A stretch of DNA of 64,000 nt from GYS-P2D sp964522505 (lineage in GTDB: Bacteria > Bacteroidota > Bacteroidia > Chitinophagales > Saprospiraceae), in assembly GCA_964522505.1 (NCBI GenBank), contig CAZFWJ010000011.1, forward strand, positions 1-64,000, in the 5' to 3' direction. Both the position numbers and the translations under genes were made by a program. Shown piece by piece: positions 44,688 to 53,754 of the stretch (position 1 is its first letter; each line of letters opens with the position of its first letter). The notes beneath the pieces were generated by a model. It saw only the letters and a program-made list of their open reading frames with translations, had not been told where the DNA came from and ran no database searches.

Positions 44688-45128
44688 ATGAACATCATAA
44701 AAGCATCATTACAGCATCTCGATCTACTTGTACCATTGTTCGATGGATACATGGTATTCTACAGGCAGGAGTCGGATGTGGATAAGCATCGGACATTTTT
44801 GCAAGAGCGGATAGAGAATAATGAAGCACATATCTTCATCGCCACTGATGCTGATGGCGCAGGTATGGGATTCACACTTCTCTACCCTGCATTTTCATCG
44901 GTGAGTCAAGCACGTATTTATGTACTCAATGACTTATTCGTACATCCGGATCATCGCAGGCTAGGGGTGGCCGCTGCCTTGATGGATGCTGCTGCTGCTT
45001 ATTGCAAATCAACCGGCGGTATTCGCCTTCATCTTGAAACAGAAAGTAGTAATGTCTCAGCACAAGCACTCTATGAAAAGGAAGGCTGGATCAGAGAGAC
45101 GGGTTACTTCTACCAATTAAAAGTGTAG
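44688..45128 (+). CDS. GNAT-family N-acetyltransferase
   Basis: A 146-residue acetyltransferase. The acetyl-CoA pyrophosphate loop is DHRRLGVAAALMDAA (motif A, Q/RxxGxG/A-like), preceded by the strand YVLNDLFVHPD; motif B contains the conserved ALYEKEGWIRETG. I begin at the ATG at 44688 (MNIIKASLQHLDLLVPLFDG); an ATG at 44610 would add 26 basic residues outside the fold. It is the first of three genes with gaps of 8 and 32 bp to the phosphatase and kinase-like lipoproteins. Substrate unknown. Confidence 0.9.
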   Translation: MNIIKASLQHLDLLVPLFDGYMVFYRQESDVDKHRTFLQERIENNEAHIFIATDADGAGMGFTLLYPAFSSVSQARIYVLNDLFVHPDHRRLGVAAALMDAAAAYCKSTGGIRLHLETESSNVSAQALYEKEGWIRETGYFYQLKV

Positions 45129-45136
45129 CTCTGATA

Positions 45137-46345
45137 ATGACTAAATTACTAGAAGTGTATAAGACTGTCTCATCAATATCGGTGTTCATATCGATATGCA
45201 TCCTGATCACTGCATGTCAACAGAAAGAACGAACTCCTATAGAGCTACCCGAATTATCTGCATCTAGTATATCACCGCTCAGAAGTGAATCATTTCACGA
45301 TGCACCATTGGTCTATCATCACGATTATGGCACGACCATCCATCATATGAAAAGAGCGCCTGATTATAGCCTTCTAGCGCATACTGATACTTCTCACTCT
45401 CACACTCCGACCATCAGCGTCTATGCGAATAGCCAATTTGAATTTGAAGTTGATATTAAACATGGCCACTCTCCTACAGCAGGCGCACTCAGCAAGGTTG
45501 ACACCGTATTTGTTACTTCTGATATCGAAGGTAATTATCGGGCCTTTGTCTCTCTCCTCGAAGGAAATAGAGTTATAGACTCGGCTAAAAACTGGATATA
45601 TAATGACAATCATCTGGTGTTGATCGGAGACATGGTAGATCGAGGTGATCAGGTCCTACAAGTATTATGGTTGATCTATAAGCTCGAGGCAGAAGCAGCG
45701 AGCCATGGCGGGGCTGTGCATTATTTGCTCGGCAATCATGAGGTGATGAACCTGAGGAGCAGCTACAGGGCCCAAAACACGGCATATGTCCATTCAACGT
45801 ATAAGCAGTATGCCAGAACACTGGATATACCCTATCATGAGTGGTGGGACAATAAAACTGAATTAGGTAGATGGCTTAGAAGCAAGAATACGGTCTTGTC
45901 TATTGACGGTGTCCTCTTCGCGCACGGTGGCTTGAGTAACCGAGCGGCAGGCCTGGGATTATCTCTTGAAGACATGAACCAACGCATCAGAACATCAATG
46001 TCTACTGAGTCTGAAGATATGGATAAAGTAGCGGCACTATTGCACAGTTCTGAAGGGCCATTTTGGTATCGTGAGATAGCTGATCAAAAGATCAGCCAGA
46101 AAAAAATCCAAAAAATCATCCATACCATGAAGGCGGATCAGATGGTAATAGGACACACCATAGTCGAAGGTCATCATATTACGCCTATCTACGAGGATAA
46201 AATCATACCCATAGATATGCATCATAGCGAAACCTTTAAAAAAGGAGTAGTGCGAGCTCTACTGATAGACGGTACAGGGTTCTATGAAGTTGACAACAAG
46301 AGACAGTCTCAACTATTATTTACCCATCATCCTATCGAGATATAG
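45137..46345 (+). CDS. PPP-type metallophosphatase lipoprotein (Shewanella-like)
   Basis: A 402-residue lipoprotein (lipobox ILITACQQ, Cys27) with a calcineurin-like phosphatase domain. Motifs: TSDIEGNYRAF (D129; the usual GDxHG His is Glu131), GDMVDRG (164-170) and GNHEVMN (199-205), followed by FAHGG and VIGHTIVEGH metal ligands. The order and spacing are those of the PPP superfamily, closest by eye to Shewanella-like protein phosphatases. The lipobox places it outside the cytoplasm. Coupled to the GNAT gene (8 bp) and to a kinase-like lipoprotein (32 bp). Confidence 0.9.
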   Translation: MTKLLEVYKTVSSISVFISICILITACQQKERTPIELPELSASSISPLRSESFHDAPLVYHHDYGTTIHHMKRAPDYSLLAHTDTSHSHTPTISVYANSQFEFEVDIKHGHSPTAGALSKVDTVFVTSDIEGNYRAFVSLLEGNRVIDSAKNWIYNDNHLVLIGDMVDRGDQVLQVLWLIYKLEAEAASHGGAVHYLLGNHEVMNLRSSYRAQNTAYVHSTYKQYARTLDIPYHEWWDNKTELGRWLRSKNTVLSIDGVLFAHGGLSNRAAGLGLSLEDMNQRIRTSMSTESEDMDKVAALLHSSEGPFWYREIADQKISQKKIQKIIHTMKADQMVIGHTIVEGHHITPIYEDKIIPIDMHHSETFKKGVVRALLIDGTGFYEVDNKRQSQLLFTHHPIEI

Positions 46346-46377
46346 TTATCTTTAATCATCATCAATCTAGCTCAACC

Positions 46378-47394
46378 ATGCTGTTCAGACTTTTACTAGG
46401 TCTATCGACTATAGCCACTCTGATATATAGCTGTCAGTCTGAGACCTCTCAAACTGACAATATTCTAAGTCAAAGCATATTCGATTATATGCACAACGCT
46501 GACAATCCTACGTTAACGCTTTCTGGAGATCTGTCACATTTATTCGAGGCAGGAACTATTAAGGAAGAAACTGGTAAAGAACACTATCATGATGCCTTGC
46601 TCTCGATCAGCCACGGCAATCAAATCAAAAATATTCCCACTCGGATAGCTAAGCGAGGCGTCACAAGAAAGAGCATTTGCGACTTTCCACCAATTAAGCT
46701 CAAGTTTAAGAAGGACACTTTGTCGACGCACGATTTATCTGATTTTAATACCTACAAACTCGTCACGCACTGCATAGATAGTCTCGAAGAATTAGTGCTG
46801 AGCGAATTGATCGTGTATCAGCTCTATAATCATATTACAGACAACAGCTTCAGAGTGAAACGGGTCAATATGATTTATAAGGATGACGTTACGCAGACTG
46901 GATCAAAACATGTTGCTTTTCTAATTGAAGAAGATCAAGAGCTAGCCCATCGGCTCGGCGCAAGTCTATATAAGGATAAAATCAAATCATTGGATAGAAA
47001 GCAGTATGCCGAAATGGTGATATTTCAGTATATGATCGGCAATACTGACTGGAATCTCACAAACGGCCACAATATGAAGTGGATACAGCATTCTACACTG
47101 CCCTCGCCCACTCCAATACCCTATGATTTCGATTTTTGTGGCTTAGTAAATGCTCCACATGCAAGTCCCCATCCCAATATGCCGATTGAGAATGTCAGAA
47201 ATCGCATGCTGCAATGGAGAGGTAAGACAAAAAACGAGCTAAAGGAAGTAGCTGCAAAATTTGTGTCAGAAAAAGAAGCGCTTTATAGTATAATCACCAA
47301 CACTGAAGGATTATCCGAATCACGTAAGGCAGACATGATCGGATTTCTCGAAGAGTTCTACGCTGAAATCGCCAACGAGGAATTTTATAAGTAG
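46378..47394 (+). CDS. Lipoprotein with HipA/CotH-like kinase motifs
   Basis: A 338-residue lipoprotein (signal MLFRLLLGLS..., lipobox LIYSCQSE, Cys19) with no annotated family I can name. It has kinase-fold motifs in order: a basic N-lobe segment RKSICDFPPIKLKFKK (98-112; candidate ATP-anchoring Lys107/109), the helical FQYMIGNTDWNLTNGHN (216-231), which resembles the HipA/CotH catalytic loop with D224 and N229, and IPYDFDFCGLV (247-257), which resembles the metal-binding Asp motif. CotH kinases are secreted atypical kinases. It lies 32 bp after a secreted PPP phosphatase. Kinase activity is inference; it could be a degenerate or non-kinase relative. Confidence 0.7.
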   Translation: MLFRLLLGLSTIATLIYSCQSETSQTDNILSQSIFDYMHNADNPTLTLSGDLSHLFEAGTIKEETGKEHYHDALLSISHGNQIKNIPTRIAKRGVTRKSICDFPPIKLKFKKDTLSTHDLSDFNTYKLVTHCIDSLEELVLSELIVYQLYNHITDNSFRVKRVNMIYKDDVTQTGSKHVAFLIEEDQELAHRLGASLYKDKIKSLDRKQYAEMVIFQYMIGNTDWNLTNGHNMKWIQHSTLPSPTPIPYDFDFCGLVNAPHASPHPNMPIENVRNRMLQWRGKTKNELKEVAAKFVSEKEALYSIITNTEGLSESRKADMIGFLEEFYAEIANEEFYK

Positions 47395-47408
47395 CGTTCA
47401 TAAAAAAA

Positions 47409-47432
47409 GCCCCAAATCATATGACTTGAGGC
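47409..47432 (-). terminator. Shared terminator between convergent genes
   Basis: Imperfect 10-bp stem GCCCCAAATC/GACTTGAGGC (two mismatches) with a 4-base loop; seven T follow on the minus strand, and an AT-rich stretch on the plus strand. It serves the DUF2853 gene and perhaps also the kinase-like gene. Confidence 0.6.
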
Positions 47433-47462
47433 CCTTAATTTATTTGTGGTTATTCGCTCTGA

Positions 47463-47801
47463 TTAAGCGTATACAGATTCTTTCTTAAACTTCTTAACGA
47501 GTAAGTAGTAAAACATAGCTCTATACTTATTTCTATTAGATGAACCAAACTGATCCACAACACCTGCTATTGCATCGTCTAATTTGGCATCGTCTTTCAA
47601 GCCTAATTTCTTGATCAAGAAATTGGTCTTTACTCTACCTAATTCTTCTTTATCTGCCGAAGATACCTTAGATGCATCCGCATTGTAGATAGAAGGGCCA
47701 CAACCTTTGGCTACCTTAGTCAGCAGATCAGAATCATAGGAGATCTTTAATTTGTCAAACTCTTTCTTATAGGTTTCAATACATTCATCAAATTTGCTCA
47801 T
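47463..47801 (-). CDS. DUF2853-family protein
   Basis: A 112-residue soluble, all-helical protein of the DUF2853 family: N-terminal MSKFDECIETYKKEFDKL, central LTKVAKGCGPSIYNADASKV and C-terminal NKYRAMFYYLLVKKFKKES are the family pattern. Function is unknown; members have a conserved fold of packed helices. Monocistronic, with its own terminator. Confidence 0.9.
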   Translation of the reverse strand: MSKFDECIETYKKEFDKLKISYDSDLLTKVAKGCGPSIYNADASKVSSADKEELGRVKTNFLIKKLGLKDDAKLDDAIAGVVDQFGSSNRNKYRAMFYYLLVKKFKKESVYA

Positions 47802-47889
47802 AATGCTTTTGATTTATTATAAAATAAAATACTTATCACTTAAACTTAAAGAAAACAATTTTTATTGAGTTCTACCCCAACAACTGTAT

Positions 47890-48564
47890 ATGAATAATGC
47901 AAAAAATATCTATATGTGTGATGAGGTGTCCAAAGTGCGTGAGCTATATAAGAACATCATCTCGTGGCCATATGAATACGATTCAACTTTTGCATTCATA
48001 AATGCCATGGCCATTAGCCATTATCGACAATATGCCCTCGGATATCCGCCCAGTATTACAGAGCTCAAGAGTTGGCACCCTGAATGCATCAGCAAGGACT
48101 ATAAGCACATCATGGGCTTAGAATTGTCCCAAGATGACATACAGTATGCTCAAGCACGTCAATATGGATTTAAGGATTGGGAAGACCTTATAATTAAGGA
48201 TAGTCCTATCGATCTCGCTTTTGAACGTGCCGTTGACGCCATCATTGAAGGTAATGAGTCTCTCTTGCGGCAGCTGCTCTCGGAACATCCTGACTTATCA
48301 CAACGGTCATCCAACTTCGGTCATCGTGCCAAGCTCATCCACTATATCGCAGCCAATGGCGTCGAAACTTATCGTCAAATCATTCCCTTTAATTTAGTGG
48401 CAATAACAGAGCTGTTATTGGATCAAGGCTGCGATCCATATGCCGATCATAATATCTATGGTGGCAATGGTAATATCATAGATCTGATAGCGACAAGTGC
48501 CCACCCAAATGAGGCTGGTGTTGCTAAAGACCTTATGACCCTGATCCGAGGTTACAGCTCTTAG
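47890..48564 (+). CDS. Ankyrin-repeat protein
   Basis: A 224-residue cytoplasmic protein with a short N-terminal helical segment (about 1-110) and ankyrin-like repeats in the second half: DLAFERAVDAIIEGNESLLR followed by HRAKLIHYIAANGVETYRQI and VAITELLLDQGCDPYADHNI. Similar proteins in Bacteroidota and Proteobacteria share the LHYIAANGVE...YRQ motif and have no known role. It lies 43 bp upstream of the M20 hydrolase. Confidence 0.8.
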   Translation: MNNAKNIYMCDEVSKVRELYKNIISWPYEYDSTFAFINAMAISHYRQYALGYPPSITELKSWHPECISKDYKHIMGLELSQDDIQYAQARQYGFKDWEDLIIKDSPIDLAFERAVDAIIEGNESLLRQLLSEHPDLSQRSSNFGHRAKLIHYIAANGVETYRQIIPFNLVAITELLLDQGCDPYADHNIYGGNGNIIDLIATSAHPNEAGVAKDLMTLIRGYSS

Positions 48565-48607
48565 GTCTGACCTTTTTTCTGTAGCTTAAAGGCATAAACA
48601 AATTGCT

Positions 48608-49906
48608 ATGAAAGTTCTACTCGTTCTGTTCCTATCACTGAGCATTTCCTTAACTATGGAGGCTCAATCTACCCTACACTCGACCATCGACAAGCTCGCA
48701 TTGGAGATCAACGATGATGTCATCGATTGGCGACGCCACTTCCATGAAAATCCAGAACTCTCCAATCGTGAATTCAAAACAGCCGAAAAGATTGCAGCAC
48801 ACCTAAATAAACTCGGATTAAAGGTTGACACAGGTATTGCCATTACAGGTGTGGTAGCTGTATTGGATACTGGCAAGCCAGGACCAACAATTGGATTAAG
48901 AGCAGATATAGATGCACTGCCCGTCACAGAACGGACTGCTATACCATTTGCATCAAAAGAGAAAACGACATTTTTGGGTCAGGATGTAGGAGTCATGCAC
49001 GCCTGTGGACACGACACACATATTGCCATGCTGCTGGGTGTCGCAGAAATCATGGTTGATATCAAAGATCAACTCAATGGTAAAATAGTGTTCGTATTTC
49101 AGCCAGCAGAGGAAGGTGCCCCTCCGGGAGAAGAAGGTGGCGCTAAGCTGATGGTCAAAGAAGGACTAATCGAAAGATATGGCATCGAAGTTATGTTTGG
49201 CCAACATATCAATTCTGCCACTCCTGTAGGCCATATCAACTATAAGTTGGGCGGTATTATGGCTGCGGCAGACCGATTCGTGATCAAGGTAAAAGGGAAG
49301 CAATCACATGGTTCGCAACCTTGGGCAGGCGTGGATCCTGTTACAGCAGCAGCACAGATCATCCAGGGACTCAACAACATCGTAGCACGTCAGACTATGC
49401 TCACCAAAGAAGCCGCTGTGATCAGTGTTGGTAAGATCTCTGGTGGCCAACGTAACAATATCATCCCTGAAGAAGTAGAGCTCATCGGAACGATCCGAAC
49501 ACTCGACGTCGATATGCAAAACACCATCCATGAAAAGATCCATCTGACTGCGCAAGCTATAGCAGAAAGTTCAGGCGCCACAGCAGAAGTGACCATTGAC
49601 AAGTATGCTCCAGTGACCTTTAATGATCTTGATCTCACAAGGAAGATGATCGGCTCGATATATGCGGCTGCTGGCGAAAACAATGTTCACGTCATACCTG
49701 CTGTTACTGGAGCGGAAGACTTTTCTTTCTTCGCGGAGAAGATCCCTTCACTCTATTTCTTCACAGGTGGTCAAGATCCAGATGCAAAGCCAGATGAAGT
49801 GTTCCCCCATCATACGCCAGACTTTTACATCGACGAGCGTGGACTGATTACCGGAGTTAAGGCGATGAGTTATCTCGCCGTAGACTACCTCTCGGCAGGC
49901 CAATAA
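48608..49906 (+). CDS. Exported M20 amidohydrolase (hippurate hydrolase-like)
   Basis: A 432-residue metal-dependent amidohydrolase (peptidase family M20D). A signal peptide (MKVLLVLFLSLSISLTMEAQ) puts it outside the cytoplasm. Metal-site motifs are LRADIDALPV, MHACGHDTHIAMLLG and FQPAEEGAPPGEEGG; the substrate-gating His is in FGQHINSATPVG, and the dimerisation domain begins near IKVKGKQSHGSQPWAG. C-terminal metal His is in EVFPHHTPDFYID. Hydrolyses N-acyl amino acids such as hippurate or acetyl conjugates. It probably shares a transcript with the following SDR gene (19 bp). Confidence 0.94.
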   Translation: MKVLLVLFLSLSISLTMEAQSTLHSTIDKLALEINDDVIDWRRHFHENPELSNREFKTAEKIAAHLNKLGLKVDTGIAITGVVAVLDTGKPGPTIGLRADIDALPVTERTAIPFASKEKTTFLGQDVGVMHACGHDTHIAMLLGVAEIMVDIKDQLNGKIVFVFQPAEEGAPPGEEGGAKLMVKEGLIERYGIEVMFGQHINSATPVGHINYKLGGIMAAADRFVIKVKGKQSHGSQPWAGVDPVTAAAQIIQGLNNIVARQTMLTKEAAVISVGKISGGQRNNIIPEEVELIGTIRTLDVDMQNTIHEKIHLTAQAIAESSGATAEVTIDKYAPVTFNDLDLTRKMIGSIYAAAGENNVHVIPAVTGAEDFSFFAEKIPSLYFFTGGQDPDAKPDEVFPHHTPDFYIDERGLITGVKAMSYLAVDYLSAGQ

Positions 49907-49925
49907 GGTATAGCATCTTTTGAGT

Positions 49926-50678
49926 ATGGGATTTGAAAATAAGGTCATCGTAATAACGGGAGGAACTCGGGGCATCGGAGCATCTATCGCAACGACATTT
50001 GATAGATTAGGCGCAAGGTTACTGTTGATCTATAAGACAAATGAGAAGGCTGCCATCAGCTTCCTAAATGAACTCAATGGTGATCACCAAATCTATCAAT
50101 GCGATATAAGTGATCCTGAACAGGTAGAGGAACTCGTCGATGATATCCACCAAGAATTTGGTCAGATAGATATCTGTATCAATAATGCTGGTGTAGGATT
50201 TCATCATCCTATCGATGAAGTTAACTACACACAGTGGCAGGAGAGTTGGCAACAGATCATGAATATCAATCTTATAGGGCCGTCTAACATGAGTTATAAG
50301 GTAGCACAGGTTATGATGGCTCAAGGCAGTGGCAGAATCATCAACGTATCCAGCCGTGGCGCTTTTAGGGGCGAACCATTAATGCCAGCATATGGTGCAT
50401 CCAAGGCAGGCCTTAATTCTATGACGCAGTCGTTGGCGCATGCACTATCTCAGCATAATATCTTCGTAGGCGCCGTGGCACCAGGATTCGTTGAGACTGA
50501 TATGTCTCGCCCTCGATTACAAGGCGCTGTAGGTGAAGCAATCAAAGGTCAGAGTCCCATGAACCGGGTTGCTAAACCAGAAGAAGTCGCTCAGGCAGTA
50601 CTACTCATGGCGCAGTCCAATCAATGGATGACTGGCAGTATTTTTGATGTGAATGGAGCGTCATATTTTCGTACCTAA
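49926..50678 (+). CDS. Short-chain dehydrogenase/reductase (SDR)
   Basis: A 250-residue classical SDR. Cofactor motif VITGGTRGIGASIATTF, the NNAG motif INNAGVGFHHP, the catalytic Ser in INVSSRGAFRG and the active site YGASKAGLNSM are all present; the C-terminal VAPGFVETDMSRP and DVNGASYF fit FabG-like enzymes. I use the ATG at 49926 rather than the TTG at 49920. Substrate unknown; the nearby M20 hydrolase suggests no specific pathway. Confidence 0.9.
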   Translation: MGFENKVIVITGGTRGIGASIATTFDRLGARLLLIYKTNEKAAISFLNELNGDHQIYQCDISDPEQVEELVDDIHQEFGQIDICINNAGVGFHHPIDEVNYTQWQESWQQIMNINLIGPSNMSYKVAQVMMAQGSGRIINVSSRGAFRGEPLMPAYGASKAGLNSMTQSLAHALSQHNIFVGAVAPGFVETDMSRPRLQGAVGEAIKGQSPMNRVAKPEEVAQAVLLMAQSNQWMTGSIFDVNGASYFRT

Positions 50679-50819
50679 CATGCAACTTTACTCAGTTTTT
50701 ATCTTATCCAATTCTTAATCTTATGAATAAAACTCTTAAGGACTTCTAAAAATTCAAAAAGTCAGGCAACATTATCTTGCACTCAAACATAGTATGATTG
50801 CAATCACGTAAAGAACATT

Positions 50820-51638
50820 ATGAGACAACCAGTATTGATTATCCTATTAAGCATCTTAAGCTTTGTAGTTTTTGGGCAAACCAACTATATCCAGACTGCA
50901 GAAGATTTGATCACGGCATTTAAGGAAGGAGAACCTTATGAGCAGTATGTCGAGACCCTGAGAAATTCAACATTTGATGAGTTGCGAGAAGAGCTCGATA
51001 CAGATGATAAGAGGTTTGCCTTTTGGATCAACATCTACAATGGTTATATCCAGGTAGAATTGAGAAATAATCCTGAGCTCTATGACAAGAGAAATAAGTT
51101 TTTTGCTACTCCAGCTATCGAAATAGGAGGAAAGACTTTGAGTTTTAGCGATGTAGAACATGGCATCATCCGTAGAGGGGAATGGCTTGCTGGATTGGGA
51201 TATATACGCAATCCGTTTCCAAGCAGATTCAAGAAGAAACTTAGACCTAAAAAAGGAGAGTATAGAGTTCATTTTGTTTTGAACTGTGGCGCAAGAAGTT
51301 GCCCCCCAATTCCAATTATGGATCATACAATAATCCAAGATCAGTTTGCCGAGGCAACACGGCGATACCTTCCTGATTACACGTCTTACGATGAGGGTTC
51401 TAATGAAGTACTTACTACACCTTTATTCTCTTGGTTTAGAGGCGATTTTAAAGGAAAGAAAGGAACAAAGAGAATACTTGAGGAGCATGGTCTTATTCCT
51501 ACTAGAAAAGTCAAACTTAAATATGATGGATATGACTGGAGTCTGATGTTAGACAATTTCATTGATCTCGCAGACGGTAGTTTTAATCCAGATAAAATGA
51601 AAGAATCAAATACCAAGGAAGTAACTAGTTCCCATTAA
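50820..51638 (+). CDS. DUF547 protein with signal peptide
   Basis: A 272-residue exported protein. After a signal peptide (MRQPVLIILLSILSFVVFGQ) comes the DUF547 core: FAFWINIYNGYIQVELRNNP, the segment TLSFSDVEHGIIRRG, and YRVHFVLNCGARSCPPIPI with the conserved Cys pair. DUF547 proteins are papain-like in predicted fold and of unknown function. Monocistronic. Confidence 0.9.
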   Translation: MRQPVLIILLSILSFVVFGQTNYIQTAEDLITAFKEGEPYEQYVETLRNSTFDELREELDTDDKRFAFWINIYNGYIQVELRNNPELYDKRNKFFATPAIEIGGKTLSFSDVEHGIIRRGEWLAGLGYIRNPFPSRFKKKLRPKKGEYRVHFVLNCGARSCPPIPIMDHTIIQDQFAEATRRYLPDYTSYDEGSNEVLTTPLFSWFRGDFKGKKGTKRILEEHGLIPTRKVKLKYDGYDWSLMLDNFIDLADGSFNPDKMKESNTKEVTSSH

Positions 51639-51889
51639 TATTTATCTGATTAAATCACGCCATTTCGATCTAGTTCCTTTTCCATTCTTAACATCGATAC
51701 AAGTAAGTATACTTCATGAATGTAACTCGAACAACATAAATTCTGAGTCGCATGTGTTATTATGGTCTGAAGACTCAAAACGTCCATGAGACAATCCTCC
51801 TCTGCTCTCAAAACAAAATCACAATTGCGCTGTGCAATTATTATCATCCATTGCGCTTATTCTTTTTTTAGGTGGTGTAGCTTTACCGT

Positions 51890-53245
51890 GTGCTATCTAA
51901 GATATACCACAACTACAAGGACGACTTTAGAGCCAATACAAAGCTAGCCATCCCGATTGTATTAGGTCAATTAGGACAGATAGCGACTAACATTGCTGAC
52001 AATGTCATGGTTGCCAAGCTCGGTCCTGCCCATTTGGCTGCTGTATCACTGTCAGTAGCGATCTTTATCATCTTCGTGATAGTCGGGATTGGAATTTCCT
52101 TTTCATTGCCCCCACTGGTCGCAGAAGCACATAGCGCCAAACAGCACAGTCGTATCGGCCAATACTTTAAGCATAGCTTAATCATAAATCTAAGCTTTGC
52201 CATAATTAGCTTGATAGGGATGCTCTCATTGATCCCGATATTAGTATATATGGGTCAGGAACAAGAGGTAATCTCACTCGCTAAGCCCTATCTGCAGATC
52301 TGCGCCTATTCATTGATTCCGATGATGATGTTTCAGACATTGAGATGTTATGCTGATGGCATGTCTGAAACGCTACCTCCTATGATCGCTATGATCGCTG
52401 GCAATGTGCTCAATATAGGCCTTAACTATATGTTAATCTTTGGCAAGCTTGGAGCACCAGCTCTTGGTGTCGCTGGAGCCGCATTAGGTACTTTGATCGC
52501 ACGCTGTGTGATGATAATGATACTGGTAGGACTATTGATAAAGTGGAAAGACCTGTGGTCTTATATCACCGGAATCGACTACTTAAGCTATCAAAGAGCG
52601 CTAATCAGAAAGATGCTTAGCATATCCATCCCGATATCACTACAGTTGTTCTTTGAGGTGTCGGCTGTAGCTGGTGTAGCCATACTCATGGGGCTTCTCG
52701 GGAAAGAAGCCCAAGCAGGTCATCAGATAGCTATTAATATTGCGTCAGTTCCATTTCTCATATGTTCAGGCCTTGGCATGGCGGCATCGGTGAGGGTGGG
52801 TAATCAATTAGGACTCAAGGACCACCAAGGGATGTTTAGAGCAGGAGTCTCTAACTTCATCCAAGTAACATTTCTGATGATTGTTGCAGGCACTCTACTA
52901 TACCTATTGCGGGAATTCCTCCCCACCCTATATCTGGATGACCCAAGCGTGTTATCTGTTGCAAGCACCTTACTGATTTTCGCAGCATTGTTTCAGATAC
53001 CGGATGGCCTGCAGGTATCTATTCTGGGTGCGCTGCGAGGGGCTCAAGATGTTAATATTCCCACCTTGATCAGCTTTATTGCTTATTGGTTGATAGGCAT
53101 ACCCATAGGGTGCCTATTATCATTTTACTTTGACATAGGCCCTCAGGGACTGTGGATCGGCTTAGTAGTAGGTTTTGCGATAGCCGCAATCTTATTGCAA
53201 TGGCGATTCAGATACATCATAAATCGCCATTACAATACAGAATAA
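51890..53245 (+). CDS. MATE-family efflux transporter
   Basis: A 451-residue inner-membrane protein with 12 predicted helices in two MatE repeats (AIPIVLGQLGQIATNIADNV and SISIPISLQLFFEVSAVAGV). Exports cationic drugs or metabolites in exchange for Na+ or H+. The start is GTG at 51890 (no ATG available), with AGGTGG 15 bp upstream as a possible ribosome site. Convergent with the DoxX gene, one base apart. Confidence 0.93.
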   Translation: MLSKIYHNYKDDFRANTKLAIPIVLGQLGQIATNIADNVMVAKLGPAHLAAVSLSVAIFIIFVIVGIGISFSLPPLVAEAHSAKQHSRIGQYFKHSLIINLSFAIISLIGMLSLIPILVYMGQEQEVISLAKPYLQICAYSLIPMMMFQTLRCYADGMSETLPPMIAMIAGNVLNIGLNYMLIFGKLGAPALGVAGAALGTLIARCVMIMILVGLLIKWKDLWSYITGIDYLSYQRALIRKMLSISIPISLQLFFEVSAVAGVAILMGLLGKEAQAGHQIAINIASVPFLICSGLGMAASVRVGNQLGLKDHQGMFRAGVSNFIQVTFLMIVAGTLLYLLREFLPTLYLDDPSVLSVASTLLIFAALFQIPDGLQVSILGALRGAQDVNIPTLISFIAYWLIGIPIGCLLSFYFDIGPQGLWIGLVVGFAIAAILLQWRFRYIINRHYNTE

Positions 53246-53246
53246 T

Positions 53247-53618
53247 TTAGGCGCTCAGAAGTGAGATGAATCTCGCTTTATGCGCATATACAAGATATAA
53301 ACCCATTAGTAGGGCAACTATTGCAGGAGCGATATTCGGTAGGTCATGCAATAGGTGAAAAATAGTTGCATTAAACAAGATGGCTATCAAGAAGGTTAGC
53401 GCCAGTGGCACATACTTCCCTAACAATAGGGCTGCCCCAAAAACCACTTCCAAGACACCAATAATTTTCATGAAGCCCGAGGTGAAATAAATCCCAATGA
53501 GCGTACCTCCATCACCTGCAATCTCCAGGGGAGGCATAAAATGAAGAAACTTGTTTAATCCAAAAACAACCATCAACAGTCCCAACAGGACTCTGATGGC
53601 GAGAGTTACTTTGTCCAT
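53247..53618 (-). CDS. DoxX-family membrane protein
   Basis: A 123-residue protein with four predicted helices of the DoxX/DoxD fold: VLLGLLMVVFGLNKFLHFMP at the N-terminus and GVLEVVFGAALLLGKYVPL in the middle. Such proteins appear in electron-transfer or redox-stress contexts but have no fixed role. It lies downstream of the giant surface-protein gene, separated from it by that gene's terminator. Confidence 0.88.
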   Translation of the reverse strand: MDKVTLAIRVLLGLLMVVFGLNKFLHFMPPLEIAGDGGTLIGIYFTSGFMKIIGVLEVVFGAALLLGKYVPLALTFLIAILFNATIFHLLHDLPNIAPAIVALLMGLYLVYAHKARFISLLSA

Positions 53619-53699
53619 AATAGTATTTGTTTAGTTACGATGGCTAGTAAAATAAGCATATCACTACAAACTCTACCTACACGCAATAAAAAAAATAAA

Positions 53700-53727
53700 G
53701 CCATCAAGAATTGACGTTCTTGATGGC
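53700..53727 (-). terminator. Terminator of the giant surface-protein gene
   Basis: A perfect 11-bp stem GCCATCAAGAA/TTCTTGATGGC (53700-53710 and 53717-53727) with a 6-base loop, followed on the minus strand by TTTATTTTTTTT. It is 28 bp after the stop at 53755. Confidence 0.9.
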
Positions 53728-53754
53728 CTTTTAAAAATTTCAGGGTAGTACTTA

